From contig NC_064236.1 of assembly GCF_023101765.2 (NCBI RefSeq), positions 1 through 64,000 of the forward strand: 64,000 bases of DNA. Direction: 5' to 3'. Below the pieces are notes generated by a model, which was not told where the DNA came from, did no database searches, and saw nothing but the letters and a program-made list of their open reading frames with translations. Origin of the DNA: Spodoptera frugiperda (lineage: Eukaryota; Arthropoda; Insecta; Lepidoptera; Noctuidae). This document shows, one piece after another, positions 9,886 to 20,880 of this stretch. Within the stretch, counting starts at the first letter, position 1. The number at the start of each line of letters is the position of its first letter. A program made the position numbers and the translations under genes.

Positions 9886-12057
9886 ATGAACAGAGATGCG
9901 GAAAAATTGGGCATAAGCTTTTGCATAGGATCAAGCCGAGCTGGAGCTCGTGTACACATTTCGCCAGGCCTCGCCGCCCTGATCAACGGGAGCACAGCCA
10001 AAGCGAGTATGAGAGGCAGCAAATACGCAGCACTGCCCCAGGCGGAGATAGCCTCTCACCGATGCCGTTTAGTGCGATACAAAGGCAAGACGATCGCACT
10101 ACTCGAGTGGAGAGAGGATACTCCATTTGCCCAGGCAAACTCGCTGCTCCAAAGGATCAGGGAAACAGGACAACACACGCCAATCGCAGCCCGCACTATT
10201 AGTGTGGATGCGATGGCGGTAGGATGGGAAAAGGGGGACGTCGCGGACCGCCTTGGCTGTCTGAGGGCCTCAGAACAGCATAAGCTGATCTGTTATGAGG
10301 ACAGGGGGGAAACGTTGAGCTATCTCAAATCCCCTCGAGCTCCCACAGCGGGCGCGACGAACCCAACGACAAGCCCCACAACCCTGAGCGGATCGGACAG
10401 GGCCCAGCAAAAGGCGGCTGCCGAAAAAGAGAAACAAAAATCCGGAAACTACGAGGATCGTGCAAAGTCGAAGAGTCGACTAAAAACGATCGGCACCATC
10501 CTCACCGCACTAATCCCAGACACAAGCCGCGAATCGCCCTCCACATCCAGACAGGAGTCTGGTCTAATGAAGTTCTTCAGGAATAGCCCTGGAAAACAGA
10601 AGACCCAAGTCCCCACACCGACAAAAGCTTACAAGGGGTACGTAAGCCCGCCGATCCTTGCGAAACATTTGGGAATCACAGACCATGTAAAGAGCGCTTT
10701 CCTCGAGTACGTAGCTATCGTGAGAGCGACCAGGGAGGTCAACCTCATGACATGTAGCAAAATCATGCTGACCTTCCAACGTCAATCAGAAGGATTGCTG
10801 CGGGAACTGCTCGAGGAAGCCGATGCAGCCGTGTACAACAGCGCCACATCCCAAGTGATTGCTGGGGAGATGACGGGGTCGTACATGGCAGCATATAGCG
10901 CAACAAGCGGGTTTGTGACCCTGGATGAAGAGGAATCGGAGCGATTGGGGACACTTAAATTCAAAACTCCTGAGGACGATCCGATGGTGGTCACTGCCAA
11001 ATGTACAAGAATTATGCTGGATGAAAAGATTCTGAGGATGGCTCAGTCTGTTATCGGGACTGCAGAATCTCCAGCATCACAGGGGGTTTGGCCGGTGCCC
11101 AACATCAAATGGATTAACGGAGTCCCAGGTTGCGGAAAAACAACATGGGTGGTGGAAAACCTCGACGAGGAAAGGGACGTCGTGGCCACCACGACAACCG
11201 AAGCTGCCAAAGATCTCAGAGAGAAGTTGGCGCGCCGCTTAGGAGATCGCGTAAAATCAAAGGTGCGCACTATGGCCTCAATACTATCAAACGGGTTCAA
11301 GCCGGGTGAGAGGTGCTGCCGCCTCACGGTAGACGAGGCGTTGATGAACCACTTTGGGGCCATAATAATGGCAGTAAGATTGTCTGGTGCAAGTGAGGTC
11401 GTCCTCGTCGGGGATATTAACCAGCTACCATATATCGACAGAGAAAACCTATTTGAGCTTAACTACGCTCGTCCGAATATGGTGGCAACCATCACCCAGG
11501 AGCTACTCTGTACGCACCGCAACCCACTGGATGTGGCTTACACACTTAGCGAAATTTACTCCGGGATATACTCCTCCAAGACGACGCTGTCACGAATACA
11601 CTCCCTGAGAGTTGAGGCTTACTCGGGTGCGCAAATACCAGTATCCGCCAAGAACACGCTGTTCCTGGTTCATACGCAGGAAGAGAAATCTCTTCTTGCT
11701 GGCCAGGGATATGGTTCTGGCGAGGGTTCGCGCATCCTCACTATCCACGAGGCGCAGGGGTTGACCTATGACAGCGTAATAATAATCAACACAAAGGTGA
11801 GGAGGCACCAGATCCGCGAAAGCGTCTCCCACGCGGTTGTGGCAGTGTCGAGACACAGAGTCAGTTGCGTCTATTACACCGATGACGCCGATGACGCCAC
11901 AGGCCGCCTTGCCAAAAAGGCGATGAACGCGCCGCCTAAACTGGTCGTCGATTACAACCTTAAGACGGCCATGCAAAATCGGGATGCGCCAATCGTGGAC
12001 GCCTTGCTGACATTATCGAAATCCCTGGTCGCAAGCAGGAGTGCACCTCCGATATAA
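9886..12057 (+). CDS. Virga-like superfamily 1 helicase domain of LINE ORF2
   Basis: A 723-codon frame, open back to 9784 without a stop, so the ATG at 9886 need not be the start. Residues about 405-690 form an SF1 NTPase/helicase: Walker A GVPGCGKTT (412-420), Walker B VDEA (Asp483), GDINQLPYID (509 on), THRNPLDVA, TIHEAQGLTYD (His621) and VAVSRH (652-657). These match the alphavirus-like superfamily, closest in style to tobamovirus helicases. The first 400 residues are unrecognised; residues about 150-230 are polar and charged. All motifs are intact, with no stop. Flanking telomere repeats, poly(A) and the in-frame linker upstream argue it is part of a LINE polyprotein. Published work reports R1 LINEs with a C-terminal SF1 helicase in insects (Lazareva and colleagues, 2015, from memory). 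A plain endogenous viral element is the alternative. Confidence 0.85.
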   Translation: MNRDAEKLGISFCIGSSRAGARVHISPGLAALINGSTAKASMRGSKYAALPQAEIASHRCRLVRYKGKTIALLEWREDTPFAQANSLLQRIRETGQHTPIAARTISVDAMAVGWEKGDVADRLGCLRASEQHKLICYEDRGETLSYLKSPRAPTAGATNPTTSPTTLSGSDRAQQKAAAEKEKQKSGNYEDRAKSKSRLKTIGTILTALIPDTSRESPSTSRQESGLMKFFRNSPGKQKTQVPTPTKAYKGYVSPPILAKHLGITDHVKSAFLEYVAIVRATREVNLMTCSKIMLTFQRQSEGLLRELLEEADAAVYNSATSQVIAGEMTGSYMAAYSATSGFVTLDEEESERLGTLKFKTPEDDPMVVTAKCTRIMLDEKILRMAQSVIGTAESPASQGVWPVPNIKWINGVPGCGKTTWVVENLDEERDVVATTTTEAAKDLREKLARRLGDRVKSKVRTMASILSNGFKPGERCCRLTVDEALMNHFGAIIMAVRLSGASEVVLVGDINQLPYIDRENLFELNYARPNMVATITQELLCTHRNPLDVAYTLSEIYSGIYSSKTTLSRIHSLRVEAYSGAQIPVSAKNTLFLVHTQEEKSLLAGQGYGSGEGSRILTIHEAQGLTYDSVIIINTKVRRHQIRESVSHAVVAVSRHRVSCVYYTDDADDATGRLAKKAMNAPPKLVVDYNLKTAMQNRDAPIVDALLTLSKSLVASRSAPPI

Positions 12058-12528
12058 TATTAGATTTAGATCTCAGCCCAGATCGTCCCACTGCAGGGCA
12101 AAGGCCTCCCAACCTTCCTTCCACTCCTCTCTGTTTAAAGCTTATATACAATATACAAACATGTAAATAGATATAGATTAGATCTAGATAGATTTAAGCA
12201 AATAACATAGAATAATAAGTAATACCTAAGGAGTAAATGTAATTTGTGGCAATAATAATAAAAAAAAAAAAAAAATATAAAAAAAAAATAATAAAAAAAA
12301 AAAATAATAATAATAATAAAAAAAAAAATTATATATATATATATTAAATGAGTATACTGAGCAAAGGGACTCATAGATATTAAGTATAGTTTAAGACGTG
12401 TCGAGTGAGGGCACGATATTGATTAAGTATATTGAAAAGAAATGTAAACAAATAAACAATACGTAAAAAAGAGCGCGGACGATTTTGTCCGCGGCAGTAG
12501 TTTAATAAAAAAAAAAAAAAAAAAAAAA
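12058..12528 (+). other. 3' UTR and poly(A) of the helicase LINE
   Basis: Noncoding and very AT-rich, with a 12255-12345 stretch of A and AAT simple sequence. A short stem-loop (GCGGAC and GTCCGC around 12474-12493) precedes the final 22-A tail, which is joined to CCTAA. The stem-loop is a plausible RNA signal for target-primed reverse transcription, but only by analogy with other LINEs. Confidence 0.7.
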
Positions 12529-12553
12529 CCTAACCTAACCTAACCTAACCTAA
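12529..12553. repeat. Innermost telomeric repeats (5 units)
   Basis: CCTAA repeated five times after the LINE tail. This is the boundary between the telomere and unique subtelomeric sequence. Confidence 0.93.
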
Positions 12554-12594
12554 TGACATCTGTCAAAAATGACATGGGTCAACAAGAACATCAC

Positions 12595-14570
12595 ATATTA
12601 ATACAACTGAATTTAGTGAATATGTAAAGAAATATTCTAAATTATTTAAAAAAAGTTTGCTCAATTGCAAAATCGTTATACTTGAGCTCTAAAATAAAAA
12701 AAAACAGTGACAATGTAATTAAAGCGACCTGGAGTATTATTAACAGTGAAACAGGGAGGTCTAAAGAGAAGAGTAGTGAATTTAGTCTTATAATTGATAA
12801 TAATGTAATTAAATCGGATGCAGAAGTCGCACCTGCATTTGAAAACTTCTTTTCGGACGTTCCTGTATCCACTACTAAGTCTTTGAACTCATCTCCCACA
12901 GTTGCAGAATCTTTACTAAAAGAAAATGTTGCAGCTTGCGATTTAGGTTTCTCTTTCGAACACATAGATTATACAGATATAGTCAAAACGTTCCATACCT
13001 TGAACAAGAAAAAGACTGCAGATCTGTGGGGTAATTCTGTGTACATTACCGGCTCTGTAATAGATATTGTAGCACCCGTATTAGCTCTAATCTTTAATAA
13101 CTGTGTCGATCGTGGTGTGTTTCCTGATCTCATGAAGAATTGTAAAATAACTCCGTTATTTAAATCGGGTAGTACTTCTGACCCCACTAACTTTAGACCT
13201 ACATTCAGTAAAATTTTGAAAAAATTATTCTACATCAGTTACAAAGATTCCTTAATAGAAATAAATTATTACATGGAAACCAGTTTGGTTTTACAAGGGG
13301 TCGTTCAATAACTGATGCCGGTGTTGAACTTCTTAATCACATTTATGATGCATGGGAGGACTTGGCCGACGCATTGGGTATTTTTTTGACTTATCCAAGA
13401 CTTTCGATTGTGTCCCTCATGAAACACTGGTCAGGAAGCTATCCCATTATGGAATACGGGGCAGCTCTCTGGATCTTCTTAACTCATACTTGAGTGATAG
13501 GATTCAGAGAGTCGACATTAACGGAAAAGTTTCCTCCGGGTGTATTGTTAGGATGGGTGTTCCGTAGGGGTCAATTCTCGGCCCGTTTCTCTTTCTTATT
13601 TATATTAATGATTTACCTTACCTTGTGAAGGATAACCATGGGATAGTACTGTTTGCTGATGATACATCTTTGTTGTTTAAACTCAAACGTGGACAATTAG
13701 TCAGTGATCATGTAAATAGTGCTCTCTCAAAAATAGTACGCTGGTTTGGTGCCAATAATTTGTTACTTAATGAATCAAAAACTAAATGCATTAAATTCAC
13801 AACACCAAATGTTAGACATGTGAAAACCAGCGTGCTAATCAAGGGTGAGGAGTTGGACCCTGTAGATTCAACTGTCTTTTTAGGTATAACCCTGGACGCT
13901 AAGCTACAGTGGGCTCCACACGTAGATAAGTTGTCGAAAAGGCTCAGCTCTGCAGCATATGCCGTTAAAAAAATTAGAAATTTGACCGATGTAAATACAG
14001 CGCGATTAGTATACTTTAGTTATTTTCATAGTATCATGTCATATGGTATTCTCCTGTGGGGAAATGCTGCTGACATTCAATCTGTCTTTGTGTTGCAGAA
14101 AAGAGCCATTCGATCAATTTATAATCTTAGTCCGAGGCACTCTCTTAGGGAACTATTTAAAGAAATTAATATATTGACTGTTCCCTCTCAATACATTTAT
14201 GAAAATGTAGTGTATGCTCACAAAAACATTAATTTATTCAAAAAGTATTGTGATATACATAATATAAACACTAGAAGTAAAAACAAATATATTGTTCCCA
14301 CTACTAGACTTAAGAAAATAAGTGGTTCGTTCAGATGTCAATGCATACACTTTTACAATAATATTCCCAGCCATATTCAAAATTTGAGCCTGAATAAAAT
14401 TAAAAATGTTATTAAAACAAACTGTAGAGTAAAGGTTATAAAATTAAAGACTACTTGGAGGATAGTCAGGCTTGGGAGTGAGCTGCTATAATGTCCACCC
14501 AGGTCATGTTGATATGTTTGTAACATATAGTTACATTTTTATACAATTTGACATAATAGGCATTAATTCA
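12595..14570 (+). mobile_element. Decayed Jockey/CR1-group LINE
   Basis: 5'-truncated LINE whose ORF2 lies in several frames. It starts just inside the telomere boundary, has no recognisable endonuclease, and its 3' AT-rich end is indistinct (about 14570, possibly further). Confidence 0.8.
12682..14491 (+). pseudogene. Reverse transcriptase of Jockey/CR1-group LINE, broken
   Basis: Three consecutive open pieces (12682-13311, 13352-13567, 13625-14491) belong to one reverse transcriptase. Seen in order: KITPLFKSG and NFRPTFSKIL (fingers), DLSKTFDCVPHETLVRKL (palm motif A), YLSDRIQRV, then GVP-stop-GSILGP where the usual Gln is a TAG at 13567, and FADDTSLLFK (catalytic FADD) at the start of the third piece. 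The third piece continues through the thumb and a C-terminal region with LLWGNAADI and VVYAHKNIN. At least one frameshift separates the first two pieces around 13300-13360, and part of the motif 2 region (RPIS...) is missing. The family match is to lepidopteran Jockey-type elements; the exact clade (Jockey, CR1 or Daphne) is not certain. Confidence 0.85.
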
Positions 14571-15352
14571 TTGGATATTTTCTATTTTTAAATATTATTA
14601 TTAAAATTGTTAGTTTGAGGACCGTGCGAGAGTTTGCTTAGTCATTTCACTTTTAGTTAATTATATTCTGACAGTGTGAGCATTTACGAGACCTACCCAA
14701 ATGTTCTTTTGGTTGATATTGTTCGTCGGATCATTCAGCAACAGCCGTTAGCTGAGCTGATTGTAAACTGACACATGCGTACTGCCATCTGAACAGGTCC
14801 GCTCATACTGTTGTGGTTCTTTCCTCTAAAGACCACTACAGAATCAACTTGCACGGTTCTCTCACATTATCCTCTATTTCATTGTCTGGACTTTAAAAGA
14901 CCTCTGAGTTTGTTTCGGCATTTCTTCTCAGAGTAGTCGGATAGGAAATGCCGGCCTCATCTAGCTATTTGCAATATTGACGTGTAATCTAGTAGTAATA
15001 GTGTTATTTTAAAACCTATTTACAGAAACAAATATAATTTATCATTTATTTAAAAAATACACTAACTGCCGTACTCAGAGACATTTAATGATTACTTAAA
15101 CTATTACTTAGTAACGATTTTGTTCTGAATACAATTGCTAAGGAATGGCTTAAGGAACCATTAAATAACTCTGAGTGTGGCGATAAGGATCCAAAAACCT
15201 TTTTTCATTAAAATCAATCATTTGAAAGTTAGCCGCTTCCAAAGTGGAAAAAGGAGTAGACTTCAATGTGCCTGGGAAGATAGGGGAACCATCGAAAGTG
15301 ACTGGGAGTTGTGGAAACATATTCATATAGTTTTCTGAATAACATATTATAC
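14571..15352. other. No gene seen; one repeat fragment
   Basis: No supported ORF. Around 15190-15260 there is a fragment of the dispersed element that also occurs at 39.7, 46.0, 50.2 and 50.8 kb (core AGTTAG.CGCTTCCAAAGTGG). The 85-codon minus frame over it is a shadow. The remainder may be 3' sequence of the preceding LINE, but I cannot show it. Confidence 0.5.
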
Positions 15353-16005
15353 ACGGTGTCCCTGAAGTCGACGTCCAACGGGCACTAGATGATCGGCAAG
15401 GTTCCAACTGTTATCAGAAAAATATAAAAACATCTAAGTCTTACAGTGACTTATGTGTTATCCACGAAAAAGTACACCCTGTGCCAGTCTTTTGACTCTT
15501 GTTGCTACAAATCTTTATTTTTTCGTCTGCAGTCTTCCTTACATTATCCTGAATAGTGCTCCAATAATATGGAATCATAAATTCTTAGCCAACTGCTTTA
15601 GATTGGAAAACATTGTTAGTTTTAGAGGAACCAAATACTCTGAATAAAATTTTCACCTTACTTTAAGTGACTGTACTGAATAAATTATGTATGGCGCTAG
15701 TAGTGGCAAATTTCACCAAAGTTGGCACATTTAATAAGGATTATAAAATGGTATAGCGCTTTGCAAATTATTTCTTAATTTCGACACAAAAAATGATTTT
15801 TCAACGAAACTCCGTTTCTATGAATTTATTTGAACTTACTAATATTTCTTCTAGTGTACTCAAATCATACGTTACAACCTCGTATGCACTAGACCACACT
15901 TTGCACGCGATTTGTTATCATCATGTTGAAAATCAGCGAGGATCTCTTGTCAAACAACATTGTCTGTCTACTCATGATTTCGCTTGCAGCTTTCGTCGGC
16001 ATGTA
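15353..16005 (-). mobile_element. TIR MITE family A, copy missing one end
   Basis: Matches the complete element at 27226-27971 in the opposite orientation. It opens with a mutated CACGGTGTCCCTGAAGTCG terminal repeat and carries the internal sequence (TATGTGTTATCCACGAAAAA, then TTGTTGCTACAAATCTTTAT). The homology stops near 16005, close to the 3' end of the minus-strand R1 element, so the second terminal repeat is absent. Frames at 15453 and 15793 are shadows of this repeat. Confidence 0.8.
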
Positions 16006-16071
16006 TAATACACCTGATGAAACAATTAAATTATCTAACATAGTGTTACGCTCAGATTGCCAGAGACCACA

Positions 16072-18996
16072 TTACCAGAGTATGTGATGGGCGGATTGCT
16101 CATGTTGCAACTCCGCTGTCGAACATTGGCACCATGGTGAGTCAACGAGTTTAAATGAGAACAATTTGCTTTTAAAGTTGCCATGGCCAGTAAGAAACTG
16201 GGCAACACAGTGATCCACCTCCAGCCATGTCCTCTCCAGTCGCTCATGCACAGATGGAAAGAACTGGTAAAGGTGACGGCCCTTGGCAGAAGATTCCCAT
16301 CTGCACTGCCATTCAATTAGAAGCTCATCCCAGACGTCCGTTAATGGCTTAAGCAGTCTAGCAATTTTGTTTCGATCACGTTGTGCTAGAAAGTTTGCGA
16401 AAAAGTTAGATCTCGCATTGTAATACATAGCAGCACGTCGCTGCACCTCCAGATCGACTGGAAGTAGTCCCGCGAGCACAGGTAGGGCCTCTGTGCTAAC
16501 CGTCCTATAAGCCTTACACAGAAAGATCAAGGCTAGACGCTGACCTTGAAGAAGCTTCCGCCGTACCGCGCCTATTGTGGCCCTATCAGCCCATACTGGT
16601 GCCCCGTAGCACACGCATCCCAGGTAGGTTGCTCCATATATGGTTTTGAGCGTAAGAAAAGAGAGACCCCAGGTAGCCTTCGAAATTCGCGTGAGTGCAT
16701 AGAAATTGTTTTTGGCTTTCTCACTAATAGCCTTAATATGTTCAATAAAAGAAAAGTTTTTTTCTAAGACTAGACTTAGATAGCAAACCGACTCCTTTCG
16801 TTTTACGGGAACGTTTTTGAATTTAATGGACGGCCATGATTTCAAGTTTCCTTTAAGCAATAGCTGGTAAGTTTTATGTGGTGCAAAAGTTAATCGATTA
16901 CGTTCGCCCCAACGCGAGATCCCACCGAGGCAGTCTTTAGCTAGATTCTCCAGTCCGGCGCGGGTATTTGACTGTATTAACAAAAGGCCATCATCCGCAT
17001 ATCCAGTCAATGTACAACCAGACGGAAGGGGGATCGCGAGCAAATCATCAAACCCTAGATTCCATAGATACGGGCCAATAACCGAGCCCTGAGGACATCC
17101 CATTGACAATGACTTCGACCGCGAATAATGACCAAGTTTCAGTTTTACAGAACCGTGAAGAAAATACGTGTATATTAGTTTGTATATGTTACTAAAACAA
17201 CCACGCCCTTTAAGTTTTAGGAGTAACATTGGCCACCACGCGTTATCAAAGGCACCGGAAATGTCTAGAAAAATGCCTACTACATATTTGTGCTCAGATG
17301 AATTCACCGTGGTTCGGACAGAGAGAGCCGCGTCAACAGTAGATTTACCTACAGTGAAGCCAAATTGATTATTGTGAAATTTCGGTCCACCGGGCATTAA
17401 ACGAGGAACGACTAAGCCGCTCAAGGTGTTTTCCTAATGATGGTAAAAGCGTGATAGGGCGGTATGACTTAGGATCATCGGGTGGTTTATTTCCATTCTT
17501 AGGTATTATGCGAATGAATCCACGTCGCCATATACGAGGAAAGACGCCCTCCGCTATACAACGATTAAACACGGTCAGGATCGCATCAGCCGCAGATTTA
17601 CACGCTTCTATTATCATTTTATTTGAAACCTTATCCTCACCAGACGATTTATTCAAAGGCAAGGTTTTAACAACAGTTAAGAGCTCGTTGATGGAAGGAA
17701 GATCAGACACCGGTGAATCGGGCGGTATAGCTGCCCACGACCTAATCTGCTGATGATAATCATTGTCTGTCTCGGATACATCGTCAGGGATGAGTTCATC
17801 GAGTAGAACTTCCGTTGTCTCCTCAATACCAATGGTGTGAACATTGTTGACTTTTATGTTCTGTACGAATGCCAGATCGACGGATCTGTTGGCTTTGAAC
17901 TCATGGTATAGAGGCGACCACGGACCCTCGCTATCCAGCCTCTGCACTACTCTCCGCAACAGGTTACCCTTGGCTTTCTCCACCGAAGCCCTATAGCGTG
18001 ACCTGGCAACTCTAAACGCAATCAATGCTTCATCAAATGCAAAACCTGTAACTTTACGTTTCTTTAATCTATTTAACTGTTTACGCGCTCTACGGAAGCA
18101 TTTACGCTGTTCAACCAGATAATTATTCCACCAGTCACATCTGCGCGTACTGGTCAAGGATCCCCGACCAAACGCAATGTCGGCACAGTAAGTAAAAGTA
18201 TCCGACATGATTTCAGCACCTTCTTCGGCCGAAAGATCTCCGCGAGTGAAGTCTGTGGCCTGAGATGCAAATAATAAGCTAAAGAAGTTCCAGTCCGCGC
18301 CCTTAGTTTTATATCTAAAGCCACTACTGCAAAGTGTTGGACCCTGGGGTAATCCCGAAACAAATTCGTACACGATCAGGCGATAGTAACTACATGACGC
18401 ATCCGGTAGGACACGCCACCTATCCAAGCTAACGTCCGAACTAGAAAGTGTGACGTCAATACAAGATTCGCCCATTTGGCTGCAAAAAGTAGGTGGTGCA
18501 TCAGGGGTGTTATGTATAGAGAGATTTATTTCGGCAATGAATTTTTCAACGGCACAACGCCGTTCCATATCAGTAGCCCTAACCTTGCCATACCATAAAG
18601 ATGAAGACGCATTAACATCGCCAATGCCAATAATTTTGGAGCCGGAAAGTGACTGCAAGACGTTACGGAGGTGATGAATGTGAGGAGTAACTGAGTCAGA
18701 ATATTGAAAGTAACAGCTCACAGCGTAAAGTTTAAAGTTTATAGTTTCGCCACGGCACAGTGTGACGTCATTAAATTAGTTATAGATGTCACTGTAAAAT
18801 TAGGTGACCTCGTGACGTAAATTCCAGCTCGTGACCTACTGTTCAGCTGCACTACCCTGTGCCTTAAGTGGGCATTTTGATACTGTTCTTGAACAAGTAC
18901 TATGTCAAGTTGATAGTCGACTATTAGTTTATCTAACTCGGACGTCGCAACCCTATCATTGTGGAGATTTAACTGTCCTATAGTCAACCTATCCAT
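16072..18996 (-). pseudogene. R1-clade LINE ORF2, endonuclease-RT with two frameshifts
   Basis: Three open pieces: 18996-18739, 18721-17369 and 17424-16072. The first holds the start of an apurinic-type endonuclease (QLNLHNDRVATSELDKL, VLVQEQY). The second continues it (IGDVNASSSLWYG) and enters the reverse transcriptase (KSYRPITLLPSLGKHLERL). The third has NNQFGFTVGKSTVDA, FLDISGAFDNAWW, GCPQGSVIGPYLWNLGF, the catalytic GYADD, then RGCVCYGAPVWA-like thumb sequence and a C-terminal zinc region with WCQCSTAELQHEQSAHH. Breaks are single-base frameshifts at about 18740 (followed by TAA) and about 17410. Each catalytic motif is intact, so the copy was active fairly recently. The order endonuclease, RT, zinc knuckle without RNase H fits the R1 clade. 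Confidence 0.88.
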
Positions 18997-19004
18997 GTTG
19001 TTAT

Positions 19005-20294
19005 TTAATAAGTTGTATTTAAGATAAGTTGTTCAAGTTTCGCTTTGTAGGTGCCACACTCGGGCGAACCACAACGGTGGTCGTGAGGTTTTTTAAAGCG
19101 TTTACACGCCACGCATGTCGGTACAAAATTTTTATTATTTGTATGAGGGCAGTTGTCGGTCTCATGCGACTCGGCACAATTAGCGCAGGTGGGTGTTTTT
19201 ACAGTGCAATGCTTTCTAACGTGACCGAAATGCTGACACAAATGACACTTTACAATCTCAACATCATCGATGAAACGGCAAGTAGCCCAATCTATAAAAA
19301 GTTTGTCCTTTGTTGTAACCAGATGTTTCCGAATATTCGCGTCTATTTCAATGCCAACCCACTTGCGGCCGTTTTGCAAAGTACGCCGGCGGGTAATTTT
19401 ACAAGATTTAATAAAATCTTGCTCCTTTATTTCGATTTCCCCACTAATATTTTGACGATATAGTGAGGTCAAAAACGCGGCGTCCTCCATAGAACCAGGG
19501 ACGTCCTTGACAAGGATACGCGGCCTACGACCTTTTGGCTTTTCCAAACGCAAACCGACGGTACGAATCGCTGCTACGGACTCAAGCTTCTTTATTTGCT
19601 GCTCGTTAGCAACACGCAATACGACACCCGACTTCGCGGTCTTTTTCACTCCTACAATTTGGAAACCGTCGTCGCAGGGTTTGATCGCCTTCATGAGCGC
19701 CTGTTTAGTCGCCGACGACGACGCAAAATCAGCCGAGCGCTCGGTTGTGGGGTAGGCGACAACACACGGAAGCGGGGCGCGGGATTCCATCGCGGGCGCG
19801 ATCTTGGGCAAACGCAGTTTTAATGATTCGGCATATGACATTTTATTATCGACCGTTTTTTTTTCAGCTATCATGCAAGACGACGACTTACACCTGTCTA
19901 ACTCACGTTCCGCATTAGACAATTTTGTCTCGACGCAGGACGATTTCACTGCCAAAATCGCGACTATACCCGTGACTCGCTGGGTTAGCTCAACTATCGT
20001 GGTTTTGCTGCCTGTGGCTAGCCGCGAATCGAGCACGATTTCATTTATTTTCGACAATAATTGCGTTGCCTCAGTCATAAGGTCTGTGTAGCCCTTATTA
20101 CTCTCACTCGCCGGGGATGACAAATTCGGCGAAACGCACGTTTGTACACGCTTGGACGACCTATCTTCGGGAGTCGCGTACGTCGGAGACTCAATCTCGC
20201 TGAAAAGCCGCTTCGAGCTACACGGCGGCGATCGCGGAGTTAATCGACTTTTTCGAAAGCCATCGCGATCGGGCGGGTCATTGTGCGACGACAT
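19005..20294 (-). CDS. R1-clade LINE ORF1, gag-like nucleic acid-binding protein
   Basis: A 429-residue intact frame. The N-terminal third is polar, rich in Ser, Pro, Arg and Lys. The middle (about 215-330) resembles the RNA-binding fold region of LINE gag proteins. The C-terminus holds three Cys/His knuckles: CHLCQHFGHVRKHC, CANCAESHETDNC and CVACKRFKKPHDHRC. Such proteins coat the element RNA and, in R1-clade elements, help target the complex. The stop is 8 bp upstream of the ORF2 ATG (18996), a spacing compatible with termination-reinitiation of translation. No break is seen in this ORF, unlike ORF2. The start at 20294 is the first in-frame ATG; the upstream 5' UTR is not delimited. Confidence 0.85.
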   Translation of the reverse strand: MSSHNDPPDRDGFRKSRLTPRSPPCSSKRLFSEIESPTYATPEDRSSKRVQTCVSPNLSSPASESNKGYTDLMTEATQLLSKINEIVLDSRLATGSKTTIVELTQRVTGIVAILAVKSSCVETKLSNAERELDRCKSSSCMIAEKKTVDNKMSYAESLKLRLPKIAPAMESRAPLPCVVAYPTTERSADFASSSATKQALMKAIKPCDDGFQIVGVKKTAKSGVVLRVANEQQIKKLESVAAIRTVGLRLEKPKGRRPRILVKDVPGSMEDAAFLTSLYRQNISGEIEIKEQDFIKSCKITRRRTLQNGRKWVGIEIDANIRKHLVTTKDKLFIDWATCRFIDDVEIVKCHLCQHFGHVRKHCTVKTPTCANCAESHETDNCPHTNNKNFVPTCVACKRFKKPHDHRCGSPECGTYKAKLEQLILNTTY

Positions 20295-20340
20295 CGTTTA
20301 TTATACTACGAGTACGATTATTCCCGGTAACAATTGAAAA

Positions 20341-20880
20341 CAACACAGCTTAGTACGACTATAAAGAAATAAACTGTAAAAAATCACACACAAATTTATA
20401 TCCTGTCACCCGCAATAAAAGAAATAAATGGACTTACCGAAAGTGTGCTGAATATAACGTAATTACGTGGATTAATTCACCTAACTACTTACTTATACCA
20501 CACTCAGACACAGGGCGCACAACAAAAACAACACAAACCGGAATAGATCACGTAGATAACAGAAAACAAAAAATAATAATTAGGAGCAATAAGAACACCA
20601 CTGCACACCGTGCGCGCGCGCGTAGGGAAGTGAGGAATAATGAAATATGAAAACTAAGTTTTTTACTATCACAAATTTGAAACATAATTTTACTTACCTT
20701 TACTACTTGTTACCTGCCAAAGCCACCGCGACCCAGGTTGTATAAGCTGGGTTTGCTTATACCTGTATAGGAGACATGTGTAGAAGAATTTTCAGCTTTT
20801 ATAACATAACGAAGGTCTGGGCGTCGTGGGATCTCACTCTATATACCATCGCGGAGTTTCTAAATTGTTTTTTTTTTTAT
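20341..20880. other. No gene seen
   Basis: AT-rich sequence upstream of the minus-strand LINE; some of it may be that element's 5' UTR. No supported ORF or RNA. Confidence 0.4.

Larger units (their letters stand above)
7640..12528 (+). mobile_element. Telomere-inserted LINE with RNase H and SF1 helicase
   Basis: A 5'-truncated non-LTR retrotransposon whose left end abuts CCTAA repeats and whose 22-A tail (12507-12528) is followed by five more CCTAA units. The parts, in order: RNase H missing its first strand, Cys/His zinc region, Thr/Ala-rich linker, a nested R1 LINE (8516-9782), SF1 helicase ORF, AT-rich 3' UTR. Its sense strand is the CCTAA strand, opposite to the two short inserts; TRAS and SART elements of Bombyx are known to insert in opposite orientations, so this one could be TRAS-like (inference). 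No reverse transcriptase or endonuclease remains, so its clade cannot be proved here. Confidence 0.85.
16030..20340 (-). mobile_element. Nearly complete R1-clade LINE
   Basis: Minus-strand LINE with ORF1 and ORF2 in tandem, 8 bp apart. The 5' UTR is not delimited; the 3' end stops near 16030 without a clear poly(A) tail, so the 3' terminus may be truncated. A small fragment of the same family lies at 23692-23874. Confidence 0.85.

Noticed and set aside
9886..12057. Stand-alone endogenous RNA virus
   Set aside because: No methyltransferase, polymerase or capsid sequence nearby; poly(A) and CCTAA flanks plus the in-frame LINE linker upstream explain it better as part of a retrotransposon. Kept as an alternative only.
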